Translations under genes and position numbers: made by a program | The notes under the pieces: model-generated | The model's database searches: none | What the model was told of the DNA's origin: nothing | The model's input: only the letters and a program-made list of their open reading frames with translations | Origin: Nocardioides sp. | GTDB taxonomy: Bacteria; Actinomycetota; Actinomycetes; Propionibacteriales; Nocardioidaceae | Reading direction: 5' to 3' | NCBI GenBank assembly: GCA_021166815.1 | Contig: JAJPEO010000338.1 | Span: 1-12,900, forward strand | DNA: 12,900 bases | Shown here: in pieces, positions 1 to 8,869 of the stretch | Position numbering within the stretch: position 1 is the first letter of the stretch | Layout of the letters: every line of letters begins with the position of its first letter

Positions 1-854
1 ACCCGGCGCCCGGCGCTGGCCATCCCGAGCAGGGCGACGGCAACGCCGGCTCCCATCATCGGCAGCGCGAGGACGCGCGGCGCCGTGGGGTCCAGCCAGG
101 CGTAGACCCCGACACCGATCCCGGTCAGGGCGGCCAGCAGCAGGAACCCGGTGAGGCGTCGCTGGGCCGGGCTGGCGCCGCCCGATCGGCCGTAGCCGCG
201 GGTGTCCATGCTCGCCGCCAGCGAGAGGGACCGCTCCAGCGCATCCTCCAGGACCGGCACGAGGAGCCGGCGGACACCGGCGATGCGTCCGCTGGTGCCG
301 CCACGCAGGGCCTGGGCCGCACGCACCCGCCGAGCGCTGTCCGCCAGCTGCGGGAAGATCGTGATCGCGACGACCAGGGCCGTACCGATCTCGTACAGCG
401 CCGGCGGCACCGAGGCGAGCAGCCGCTTGGGGTTGGCCAGGGAGTTGGCGGCGCCCACGCAGAGGATGATCGCGGCCAGCCGCAGCCCGTCGTACAGCCC
501 GGCGAGCAGCGCCTCGGTCGTGACCGGGCCGAGCAGGCGGATGCCGGCGGCGAAGTCGGGCAGCGGGATCTCGGGCAGGTCCAGCAGCACCCGGCCGTAC
601 TCCTGGCCGCCGAAGACGACGCGGAACACGACCCGGAGCAGCACGGTGAGTCCGGCGAGCATGGCGTAGAGGCGGAAGGAGCTGGCGAAAGCGTGCCCCG
701 AGCGGCGCATGAGCACGACCACCGTGGCCGTGCCCATGATCAGGACGAGCAGGAGCGGGTTGACCGTCATCGACGCGGCCGCCGCGAGCCCGATCGCCCA
801 CGCCCACCAGGCGAGGGGATGCAGGTCACGGGGAAGCCGCGCCGATGACGTCAT
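1..854 (-). CDS. ecfT: ECF transporter transmembrane component (EcfT/CbiQ family), 3' end outside window
   Basis: This frame is open from an ATG at 854 to the window edge, giving about 284 codons with no stop, so the C-terminus is missing. The protein is very hydrophobic, with segments near residues 12-50 (probably two helices), 63-82, 125-140, 152-170, 232-253 and 260-280. Two arginine motifs characteristic of EcfT coupling helices are visible: AAQALRG at 179-185 and SMDTRGYG at 215-222. In ECF transporters this subunit joins the EcfA ATPases to a substrate-binding S component in the membrane. The ATG lies 5 nt after the stop of the preceding secreted-protein gene and has only a weak purine-rich site, so coupled translation is likely. 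Being third behind a cobalamin riboswitch suggests cobalamin or a corrinoid as substrate, which is inference. ATPase and S-component genes would be expected beyond position 1. The family call is fairly secure; the substrate is not proven. Confidence 0.88.
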   Translation of the reverse strand, partial: MTSSARLPRDLHPLAWWAWAIGLAAAASMTVNPLLLVLIMGTATVVVLMRRSGHAFASSFRLYAMLAGLTVLLRVVFRVVFGGQEYGRVLLDLPEIPLPDFAAGIRLLGPVTTEALLAGLYDGLRLAAIILCVGAANSLANPKRLLASVPPALYEIGTALVVAITIFPQLADSARRVRAAQALRGGTSGRIAGVRRLLVPVLEDALERSLSLAASMDTRGYGRSGGASPAQRRLTGFLLLAALTGIGVGVYAWLDPTAPRVLALPMMGAGVAVALLGMASAGRR

Positions 855-859
855 GACGC

Positions 860-1612
860 TCAGCCCGCCCGACGGCGGCGTGCGAGCACCGCGCTGGTCG
901 CGAGTGCGGCCCCGAGCAGGCCGAAGACCCCCCAGGTCACCGCGGCAGGAAGGCGGTCGTCCGGCGCCTGGGCGGCGGCCGGCGAGGCCTCCACCTGGTC
1001 GCTCGGCGCTGAGTCGCTGGGTGACTCAACCGCCAGCGGAGTGGCAGGCGCGCTGGGCTTGGTGGACGACCCCGTGCCCGAGGGGCCGGTGGGCGCCTTG
1101 GTGGGGGTCTTGGTCGGGCTCGCGGTCGGCTGGGGCGTGGGCGAGGAGGTCTGGGTCGCGGGTCCGGGCGCCGTCGACGGGGCGTCGGTGTTGCCGCCGT
1201 CCTGCCATGCGAACGCCACGCTGTCGCCGGGGTCCAGACGGACTCCGGTCACCGCCCTCTGGGAGTACTGCCAGCCACCGCCGTGGGCCTCGAACAGGCC
1301 CCAGTAGGCGTTGCCGGGCGGCATGTCCGTGCACGGCTCCGACTCCGGGACGCCCTCCACCCGGCACACCACGCCCGGGTAGCCCGTGCTCCACGAGAGC
1401 GCGAAGCCTGCGCCCTGGAACGCGTCGTCAGCGTAGGTGCTGGCGCTGGTCGAGTAGCAGCCCGTACGGACGCCGCCACCGAGGGCCCCGAAGTCCACCA
1501 CCACGTGCACGCCGCTGCCCGAGCAGTACGCCGCACTGGCGGGAGCCGGCACCGAGCCGACCCCCACCAGGACGAGCGCCAGGGCCGCGACGGCCCTCAG
1601 CAGCACGAGCAT
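860..1612 (-). CDS. Secreted, membrane-anchored transcobalamin C-terminal-like (DUF4430-type) protein
   Basis: The 250-residue product has a Sec signal peptide (residues 1-27, ending PAPASA before AYC). A compact domain at about 28-137 follows, then a Pro/Thr/Ser-rich linker at about 140-220, one transmembrane helix at about 222-243, and a basic tail RRRR at 245-248. The folded domain has four cysteines (30, 52, 83, 94), enough for two disulfides. Its end, NAYWGLFEAH...LDPGDSVAFAW (101-136), resembles the closing strands of the transcobalamin/intrinsic-factor beta domain (DUF4430 type): an aromatic W/Y stretch, then a 'DGD/PGD' turn and a strand. That similarity is recalled by eye, not from an alignment. 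The ATG overlaps the previous stop as TGATG and no separate ribosome binding site is seen, so translation is probably coupled. The architecture places a ligand-binding head outside the cell on a flexible stalk. The role in cobalamin capture rests on the riboswitch and the EcfT neighbour. Confidence 0.8.
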   Translation of the reverse strand: MLVLLRAVAALALVLVGVGSVPAPASAAYCSGSGVHVVVDFGALGGGVRTGCYSTSASTYADDAFQGAGFALSWSTGYPGVVCRVEGVPESEPCTDMPPGNAYWGLFEAHGGGWQYSQRAVTGVRLDPGDSVAFAWQDGGNTDAPSTAPGPATQTSSPTPQPTASPTKTPTKAPTGPSGTGSSTKPSAPATPLAVESPSDSAPSDQVEASPAAAQAPDDRLPAAVTWGVFGLLGAALATSAVLARRRRAG

Positions 1613-3087
1613 CAGCGCACCACGCGGAAGGTGGTGCTGCCCTTGCGGATGTCGGCGAACTGGCCCTTCACCACGACCTTCGCTTTGCCCACCCGACGAC
1701 CGACCTTGAACGAGGTGCGGTAGACGCCGGCCGCGCTCGCGGTGCCGCGGCGGATCCGCTTGCCCCGGAAGAACACCGTGACGCGCTCACCGGCGGCCAG
1801 GCCCCTGACCCGGATCGTCTGCTTCGTGGTGCGTCGCACCCGCGCCTTGCGGGCGATCGCGAACCTCGCCGAGCCGAGCACCCGGTAGCGGTGCGTGGCG
1901 GTGCGTCCCTGGGTGTCCTGCACCCGGGCCGTGTACGTGCCCGTGATGGTCGGCAGCGCGAGGGGCACCACGGTCGACGACCCCGCGGCGGTGCCGGCGA
2001 CAGGCTCGCCGACGCCCGTGACGCAGAAGCGGTCGTTGACGGCGACGTTGCCCACCGTGAGGCCGGTGCGCGTGCCGGCCTTCACGTAGCCGCTGGTCCC
2101 GGCAGCAGTGACGTCACCGGTGGCCGCGGGTGCCCAGCGCAGTGCGGGAGCAGCCTGCGGGGTGGCGTACGCGATGGAGAAGACCTCTCGATCGGAGACT
2201 CCCGCCGTCGCAGCGGTGGCGAGATCGTCGGCGCTGTACACGACACCTCCCTGCGGGTCGGCGGCGTCGCCGACGGGGCGGTAGACGTCGCACCCGGGGG
2301 CATCGACCATCTGCAGGCCACGCAGCCAAGCAGCCGCCTGGACCGCTTCCGGCGACTCGCCCAGGGCCCAGGCCGCCACACCGGTGGTGTTGGAGTTGGG
2401 CGTCCCCCACGTGCTCCAGGCACCGGAGGGCTCCTGCTGGCCCCGCAGCCAGGTGCGGCCCTTCTCCGCCGCCGCCGCCTCACCGATCGCAGCGAGGGCG
2501 ATCACCGCCAGCGCCGTCGCGTCGACGTCGAGGGACGTGGTCGGGTCGTTGCAGTCAGCCCCGAGCTTCGCGGCGAAGCCACCGCTCTCGCACTGCTGGG
2601 CGAGCAGGTGGGCTGTCGCGGTGACACCCTCCGGCGACGCGGCGGTGCTGAGAGCGCGAGCGGCCAGGCCTTGGGCGATCACACCGTCGTAGTCGGTCAC
2701 GTCGGTCAGTGCGCCGGTGGTGTCGTCCACCTTGCCCTCGAGCAGGGTGATCACGGCCGAGGCATCGGCCCCGGCTGCTTGGGCCACCACTGCCGACTTG
2801 GCGACCGAGGACCCGGGGGTGGTGTCCTTGACGTCTGCTTCCAGACGAGCCCAGATGGCGTCGATCTGCTCGGCGTAGCCCGTCGCATCGATCTCGGCCA
2901 TGGCCAGCGCGGTGTCGCCGGCGAGGCCGAGGTTGGCCCCGGTGTGGACTCCGTTGGCCAGCAGCCACGAGACCGCGGCATCGGCCGGAGCCGGATCGCC
3001 CGGGGCGGCGTACGTCGGGGCGGTGAGCCCTGACAGGACAAGGGTGGACCCGGCCGCGACGGCGACCAGGCGCGACGTGGTGCGCAT
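1612..3087 (-). CDS. Secreted alpha/alpha-toroid (prenyltransferase/squalene-cyclase repeat) protein, putative cobalamin-binding
   Basis: The 491-residue product begins with a Sec signal peptide (residues 1-27, LTAPTYA before APG). Residues about 33-320 carry the alternating helix repeats of the terpenoid-cyclase/prenyltransferase toroid, for example AAVSWLLANG at 37-46, HLLAQQCESGGF at 160-171, DVDATALAVIAL at 187-198 and TWLRGQQEPSGAW at 212-224. Cys166 and Cys179 sit close together and could form a disulfide. Residues about 323-406 look like a beta-rich linker domain. Residues 407-491 form a strongly basic, Ig-like beta domain (26 Lys/Arg against 2 acidic). No membrane anchor or sorting signal is visible. 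The toroid is the same fold class as the alpha domain of animal transcobalamin and intrinsic factor. Secretion, the absence of a cyclase DxDD motif, and position directly behind a cobalamin riboswitch argue for ligand binding rather than terpene chemistry. The ATG at 3087 has a good AAGGAA site 4 nt upstream. The fold call is strong; the ligand is inferred. Confidence 0.85.
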   Translation of the reverse strand: MRTTSRLVAVAAGSTLVLSGLTAPTYAAPGDPAPADAAVSWLLANGVHTGANLGLAGDTALAMAEIDATGYAEQIDAIWARLEADVKDTTPGSSVAKSAVVAQAAGADASAVITLLEGKVDDTTGALTDVTDYDGVIAQGLAARALSTAASPEGVTATAHLLAQQCESGGFAAKLGADCNDPTTSLDVDATALAVIALAAIGEAAAAEKGRTWLRGQQEPSGAWSTWGTPNSNTTGVAAWALGESPEAVQAAAWLRGLQMVDAPGCDVYRPVGDAADPQGGVVYSADDLATAATAGVSDREVFSIAYATPQAAPALRWAPAATGDVTAAGTSGYVKAGTRTGLTVGNVAVNDRFCVTGVGEPVAGTAAGSSTVVPLALPTITGTYTARVQDTQGRTATHRYRVLGSARFAIARKARVRRTTKQTIRVRGLAAGERVTVFFRGKRIRRGTASAAGVYRTSFKVGRRVGKAKVVVKGQFADIRKGSTTFRVVR

Positions 3088-3160
3088 GTGGTTCCTTCCC
3101 GCTGCACCAGCGGGCAGGTCTCCAACGAGCGAGATCCACCCGCTGTGTTCCTCGACAGCG
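3088..3160 (-). promoter_or_regulatory. Riboswitch expression platform and ribosome binding site
   Basis: Between the aptamer and the ATG at 3087 the RNA can form two hairpins. Hairpin 1 pairs CGCTGT (3160-3155) with ACAGCG (3146-3141). Hairpin 2 pairs CCCGCTG (3114-3108) with CAGCGGG (3104-3098), leaving a 3-nt loop. Hairpin 2 directly abuts the Shine-Dalgarno sequence AAGGAA (3097-3092). The 7-mer CAGCGGG also occurs upstream at 3145-3139, so CCCGCTG has two possible partners. No U-tract follows either hairpin, which favours control of translation initiation over transcription termination. The sequences are seen directly; the switching model is inference. Confidence 0.6.
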
Positions 3161-3170
3161 TGTGTTCAGG

Positions 3171-3276
3171 ACGCACTGGGGCAGGTGCTCCGGCTTGCCC
3201 GACCGGTCCTGGGACCGGGGGGCCTACGGTTGCGGGTCAGCGCCGGACTTCGACCGGCTTCCCCCACCTCAGGCGT
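3171..3276 (-). promoter_or_regulatory. Cobalamin riboswitch aptamer
   Basis: The minus-strand leader contains the conserved core of the cobalamin riboswitch. It includes GGGGAAGCCGGTCGAAGTCC (3264-3245), whose P4-like hairpin pairs CCGG with CCGG. The hallmark GCTGACCCGCAACCGTA follows at 3241-3225. A P6-like hairpin pairs CCGGTC (3218-3213) with GACCGG (3208-3203). The B12 box AAGCCGGAGCACCTGCC lies at 3196-3180. AGGTG (3269-3265) can pair with CACCT (3187-3183), and ACGCCTG (3276-3270) with CAGTGCGT (3178-3171) with one bulge, closing the structure. At about 106 nt it is compact for this class. In known cases cobalamin binding represses downstream uptake or synthesis genes. The three-gene set beginning at 3087 is the obvious target. 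Boundaries are drawn by hand and could shift by several bases. Confidence 0.92.
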
Positions 3277-3285
3277 GATGAGTGA

Positions 3286-3313
3286 TGAGCCCGCAGCATA
3301 CCCCGCGGGCTCA
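3286..3313 (-). terminator. Terminator-like hairpin after gatB
   Basis: A perfect 9-bp stem pairs TGAGCCCGC (3313-3305) with GCGGGCTCA (3294-3286) around a 10-nt loop, 12 nt after the gatB stop. There is no U-run after it, as is common for high-GC actinomycete terminators, so its efficiency is uncertain. It separates the gat block from the riboswitch transcript. It could instead be a processing or stability element. Confidence 0.5.
3295..3300 (-). promoter_or_regulatory. Candidate -10 element for the riboswitch transcript
   Basis: TATGCT in the loop of the gatB terminator-like hairpin fits the loose actinobacterial -10 pattern TAnnnT. It would start RNA near 3288, just before the aptamer begins. 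It is the most AT-rich hexamer between gatB and the aptamer. No convincing TTGAC-like -35 lies at the usual distance upstream, so this is a weak call. Confidence 0.25.
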
Positions 3314-3325
3314 CCACCCCAGCGA

Positions 3326-4834
3326 TCAGGACAGCTTCTCCAAGACGAGCTCGCGCACGCGGCCGGCATCGGCCTGCCCGCGCATCTCCTTCATCACCGC
3401 GCCGATCAGCGCACCGGCGGCAGCCACCTTGCCGTCGCGGATCTTGTCGGCCACGTCGGGGTTGTCTGCGATGGCCTTGTCGACCGCGGCCGAGAGCGCA
3501 TCTTCGTCGCTGACCACCGCGAGGCCACGGGAGGCCACGACCTCGTCGGGCGTCCCCTCCCCGGCCAGCACGCCCTCGATCACCTGGCGCGCGAGCTTGT
3601 CGTTGACCGTCTTGTCGTCCACAAGCGCCTGCACCCGGGCCACGTCGGCCGGGGTGATGGACAGGTCGACGAGGTCGACCCCCGCCTCGTTGGCACGACG
3701 GGCGAGCTCCCCGAGCCACCACTTGCGGGCCGCCTGCGGAGCGGCGCCGGCGGCCACCGTCTCCTCCACCAGGCCGAGCGCACCCGCGCCGACGGTGTCG
3801 CGCATGTCGAGGTCGCTGAACCCCCACTCCGCCTGCAGGCGTGCCCGCCTGGCGGTGGGGTTCTCCGGGAGCGTGCCGCGCAGCTCCTCCACCCACTCCC
3901 GGCTCGGCGCCACCGGCACGAGGTCGGGCTCGGGGAAGTAGCGGTAGTCCTCGGCGTCGGACTTCTCACGACCGCTCGTCGTGATGCCGGTGTCCTCGTG
4001 CCAGTGACGCGTCTCCTGCAGGATCGAGCGACCGCTCGACAGGATCGCCGCGTGGCGTTGCACCTCGTAGCGCACCGCCCGCTCGACCGAGCGCAGGGAG
4101 TTGACGTTCTTGGTCTCCGTACGGGTCCCGAGCACGTCGCTGCCGGCCGGGGCCAGGGACAGGTTGACGTCGGCGCGGATCGACCCCTGGTCCATGCGGG
4201 CGTCGGAGACGCCGAGCGCGACGATCAGGTCGCGCAGCTGGGCGACGTACGCCTTGGCGATCTCGGGTGCGCGGCCCCCCGCCCCGCGGATCGGCCGGGT
4301 GACGATCTCGATCAGGGGGATGCCGGCACGGTTGTAGTCGACCAGCGAGTGGTCGGCGCCGTGGATGCGGCCCGTGGAGCCCCCCACGTGCAGCGACTTG
4401 CCGGTGTCCTCCTCCATGTGGGCTCGCTCGATCTCGACACGGAACGTCTCCGGCTCCCCGTCGGGACCCTCCACCACGACGTCCATCCAGCCGTCGAAGG
4501 CGATCGGCTCGTCGTACTGCGAGGTCTGGAAGTTCTTGGGCATGTCCGGGTAGAAGTAGTTCTTCCGGGCGAAGCGGCACCACTCGGCGATCTCGCAGTT
4601 GAGTGCCAGGCCGATGCGGATGGCCGACTCCACGGCCTTGCCGTTGACCACGGGCATCGCCCCGGGCAGTCCCAGGCAGGTCGGGCATACCTGGGTGTTG
4701 GGCTCGGCGCCGAACTCGGTGGGGCAGCCGCAGAACATCTTGGAGTTGGTGTTGAGCTCGACATGCACCTCGAGCCCGAGCGCGGGGTCGTAGGAACCCA
4801 GCGCCTCTTCGTAGGACATGAGCGTCTCGGTCAT
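3326..4834 (-). CDS. gatB: Aspartyl/glutamyl-tRNA(Asn/Gln) amidotransferase subunit B
   Basis: The 502-residue product is the GatB subunit of GatCAB. It binds misacylated Glu-tRNA(Gln) or Asp-tRNA(Asn), activates the side-chain carboxylate with ATP, and accepts ammonia from GatA. Visible landmarks are [20 protein letters not shown] at 19-38 and the zinc-type cysteines C35, C37, C50 and C53. [14 protein letters not shown] at 167-180 and [10 protein letters not shown] at 296-305 are also present. A YqeY-type tRNA-binding C-terminal region ends in the conserved MRGQAD stretch. The ATG at 4834 is chosen over an upstream in-frame start at 4897. It gives the family N-terminus, has a GGGGGAG ribosome binding site just upstream, and makes an ATGA overlap with gatA, a sign of coupled translation for subunits of one complex. 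Length is normal. Confidence 0.97.
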   Translation of the reverse strand: MTETLMSYEEALGSYDPALGLEVHVELNTNSKMFCGCPTEFGAEPNTQVCPTCLGLPGAMPVVNGKAVESAIRIGLALNCEIAEWCRFARKNYFYPDMPKNFQTSQYDEPIAFDGWMDVVVEGPDGEPETFRVEIERAHMEEDTGKSLHVGGSTGRIHGADHSLVDYNRAGIPLIEIVTRPIRGAGGRAPEIAKAYVAQLRDLIVALGVSDARMDQGSIRADVNLSLAPAGSDVLGTRTETKNVNSLRSVERAVRYEVQRHAAILSSGRSILQETRHWHEDTGITTSGREKSDAEDYRYFPEPDLVPVAPSREWVEELRGTLPENPTARRARLQAEWGFSDLDMRDTVGAGALGLVEETVAAGAAPQAARKWWLGELARRANEAGVDLVDLSITPADVARVQALVDDKTVNDKLARQVIEGVLAGEGTPDEVVASRGLAVVSDEDALSAAVDKAIADNPDVADKIRDGKVAAAGALIGAVMKEMRGQADAGRVRELVLEKLS

Positions 4835-6360
4835 CGGGTCTCCCCCTCGGTCTGTTCCACCAGGGCGGGGGCCTGGGCGAGCAGCGGCCCACCCCACTCA
4901 CGTTCGTGCAACGTCTCCAGCGCGGCGCCGATGCGGTAGAGGCGGTCGTCGGCCAGCGCCGGCGCCAGGATCTGCAGGCCGCTGGGCAGCCCGTCCTCCG
5001 CGGCGAGGCCGTTGGGCAGCGAGATGCCCGGCACGCCGGCGAGGTTGGCCGGGATGGTGGCGAGGTCGTTGAGGTACATCGCCAGCGGGTCGTCGAGCTT
5101 CTCGCCGAGCTTGAACGCCGTCGTCGGGGCGGTCGGCGAGACCAGCACGTCGACCTGCTCGAAGGCGGCCTCGAAGTCGCGGCTGATCAGCGTGCGCACC
5201 TTCTGCGCCTGGCCGTAGTAGGCGTCGTAGTAGCCGCTGGACAGGGCGTACGTGCCCAGGATGATCCGGCGCTTGACCTCGTCGCCGAAGCCGGCGTCGC
5301 GGGTGGCCCGCATGACCTCCTCGGCGCTCGGGGCGTCGCCCTCGGGCCACACGCGCAGGCCGTAGCGCATCGCGTCGAACTTCGCGAGGTTGCTCGAGGC
5401 CTCGGCGGGCAGGATCAGGTAGTAGGCCGCCATCGCGTGGACGAAGGACGGGCACGAGACCTCGACGACCTCGGCGCCGGCCTTCACCATGAGGTCGACC
5501 GACTCCTGGAAGCGGGTCATCACGCCCGGCTGCCAGCCCTCGCCGGACAGCTCGGTGATGACGCCGACCTTCACGCCCGACAGGTCGCCGCCCGCGCCCT
5601 CACGGGCCGCGTCGGCGAAGGAGGGCCACTCCTGGTCGATGGAGGTGCTGTCGAGCGGGTCGTGCCCGCCGATCACGTCGTGGAGCATCGCGGAGTCGAG
5701 CACCGTGCGGGTGACGGGGCCGGCCTGGTCGAGGCTGTTGGCCAGCGCCACGAGGCCGTAGCGCGACACGCCGCCGTACGTCGGCTTCACGCCCACGGTG
5801 CCGGTGACCGCGCCGGGCTGGCGGATCGAGCCGCCGGTGTCGGTGCCGATGGCGAGCGGCGCCTCGTAGGCAGCCACCGCGGCCGCCGAGCCACCGCCCG
5901 AGCCGCCGGGGATCCGGTCGAGGTCCCAGGGGTTGCGCGTGGGCCCATAGGCGGAGTGCTCGGTGGAGGATCCCATCGCGAACTCGTCCATGTTGGTCTT
6001 GCCCAGGATCGGCAGTCCCGCCTCGCGGAGCCTGCGCACGACCGTGGCGTCGTAGGGCGGGACCCAGCCCTCGAGGATCTTCGATCCGCAGGTGGTCGGC
6101 ATGCCCGTGGTGGTCAGCGCGTCCTTGACCGCGATCGGCACGCCGTCGAGCGGGCTGAGGGCCGTGCCCCCGGCGCGGCGCGCGTCGGAGGCCGCGGCCT
6201 GCTCGAGCGCGCCGGCGGCGTCGACGTGGAGGAAGGCGTGGACCTGGCCGTCGACGGCCGCGATGCGGTCGAGGGCGGCCTGGGTCAGCTGGACGGAGGT
6301 GACCTCGCCGGCGGCGAGGGCAGCGGCCATCTGGGCCGCGGTCTGGCGGATGTCGCTCAC
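4831..6360 (-). CDS. gatA: Aspartyl/glutamyl-tRNA(Asn/Gln) amidotransferase subunit A
   Basis: The 509-residue product is the amidase subunit that hydrolyses glutamine and channels ammonia to GatB. The amidase-signature Ser-cisSer-Lys triad is intact: K79 in [10 protein letters not shown]154 in [10 protein letters not shown], and S178 in DTGGSIRQP. These positions match those of the well-studied Staphylococcus aureus enzyme. The start is GTG at 6360, overlapping the gatC stop as GTGA, with a GGGGGAC-type ribosome binding site 6 nt upstream inside gatC. The stop overlaps the gatB start. The presence of a full gatCAB set implies that at least one of Gln-tRNA or Asn-tRNA is made by transamidation, as is usual in Actinomycetota. 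Confidence 0.98.
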   Translation of the reverse strand: MSDIRQTAAQMAAALAAGEVTSVQLTQAALDRIAAVDGQVHAFLHVDAAGALEQAAASDARRAGGTALSPLDGVPIAVKDALTTTGMPTTCGSKILEGWVPPYDATVVRRLREAGLPILGKTNMDEFAMGSSTEHSAYGPTRNPWDLDRIPGGSGGGSAAAVAAYEAPLAIGTDTGGSIRQPGAVTGTVGVKPTYGGVSRYGLVALANSLDQAGPVTRTVLDSAMLHDVIGGHDPLDSTSIDQEWPSFADAAREGAGGDLSGVKVGVITELSGEGWQPGVMTRFQESVDLMVKAGAEVVEVSCPSFVHAMAAYYLILPAEASSNLAKFDAMRYGLRVWPEGDAPSAEEVMRATRDAGFGDEVKRRIILGTYALSSGYYDAYYGQAQKVRTLISRDFEAAFEQVDVLVSPTAPTTAFKLGEKLDDPLAMYLNDLATIPANLAGVPGISLPNGLAAEDGLPSGLQILAPALADDRLYRIGAALETLHEREWGGPLLAQAPALVEQTEGETR

Positions 6361-6674
6361 TGCTCGTCCCCCAGGATCCGCGGGACGCTGAAGCGCTGCT
6401 GCTCGACCTCGGGCGCACCCGAGAGTGCCTGCTCGGGCGTGAGGCCCGGGGTCACGACGTCGTTGCGGAAGACGTTGGTCAACGGCAGGGCGTGGGAGGT
6501 GGGCGGCACGTCGTCGCCGGCCACGCCCTGGATGGAGGCCACCGACTCGAGGATCACGGTGAGCTGCGGTGCGAGGTGGTCGAGTTCGGCGTCGGAGAGA
6601 TCGATGCGCGCGAGCATGGCCAGGTGGGCCACCTCGTCGCGAGTGATCTCCACGCGTGCGGCGGAGTCAGGCAT
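6357..6674 (-). CDS. gatC: Aspartyl/glutamyl-tRNA(Asn/Gln) amidotransferase subunit C
   Basis: This 105-residue protein is the small scaffold subunit that wraps around the GatA-GatB interface. The family pattern is clear: [20 protein letters not shown] at 9-28, then an aromatic/proline-rich C-terminal arm with [12 protein letters not shown] at 63-74 and a final FSVPRIL at 95-101. The ATG at 6674 has AGGA 7 nt upstream. It lies 32 nt after ligA and overlaps gatA by 4 nt, so it is the first of three coupled genes. No promoter is obvious in the 32-nt gap, so co-transcription with ligA is likely. Confidence 0.97.
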   Translation of the reverse strand: MPDSAARVEITRDEVAHLAMLARIDLSDAELDHLAPQLTVILESVASIQGVAGDDVPPTSHALPLTNVFRNDVVTPGLTPEQALSGAPEVEQQRFSVPRILGDEQ

Positions 6675-6706
6675 GGGTCAATCCTAGGAGAGGGACCCCG
6701 CCGGGC

Positions 6707-8869
<2,163 letters not shown>

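Noticed and set aside
851..899. LPxTG or LAxTG sorting signal at the end of the anchored protein
   Set aside because: The segment before the helix (encoded near 940-954) reads LPAAV and lacks the Thr-Gly, so covalent wall anchoring is not supported.
709..3033. Long plus-strand open frame of 774 codons
   Set aside because: It is antisense to the two secreted-protein genes, is dominated by Arg/Pro/Gly/Ala, shows no domain, and is a frame shadow expected in GC-rich DNA.
1612..3087. Terpene or hopanoid cyclase enzyme
   Set aside because: The toroid repeats match that fold, but the protein is secreted, shorter than cyclases, has no DxDD motif, and sits behind a cobalamin riboswitch.
4832..4897. 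Upstream in-frame start for gatB (21 extra residues)
   Set aside because: The extension lies inside gatA and has no family similarity, while the ATG at 4834 has a good ribosome binding site and the usual ATGA overlap.
2900..4939. Plus-strand open frame of 679 codons opposite gatB and the riboswitch
   Set aside because: It crosses the riboswitch and gatB on the wrong strand and is Arg/Gly/His/Val-rich without recognisable motifs.
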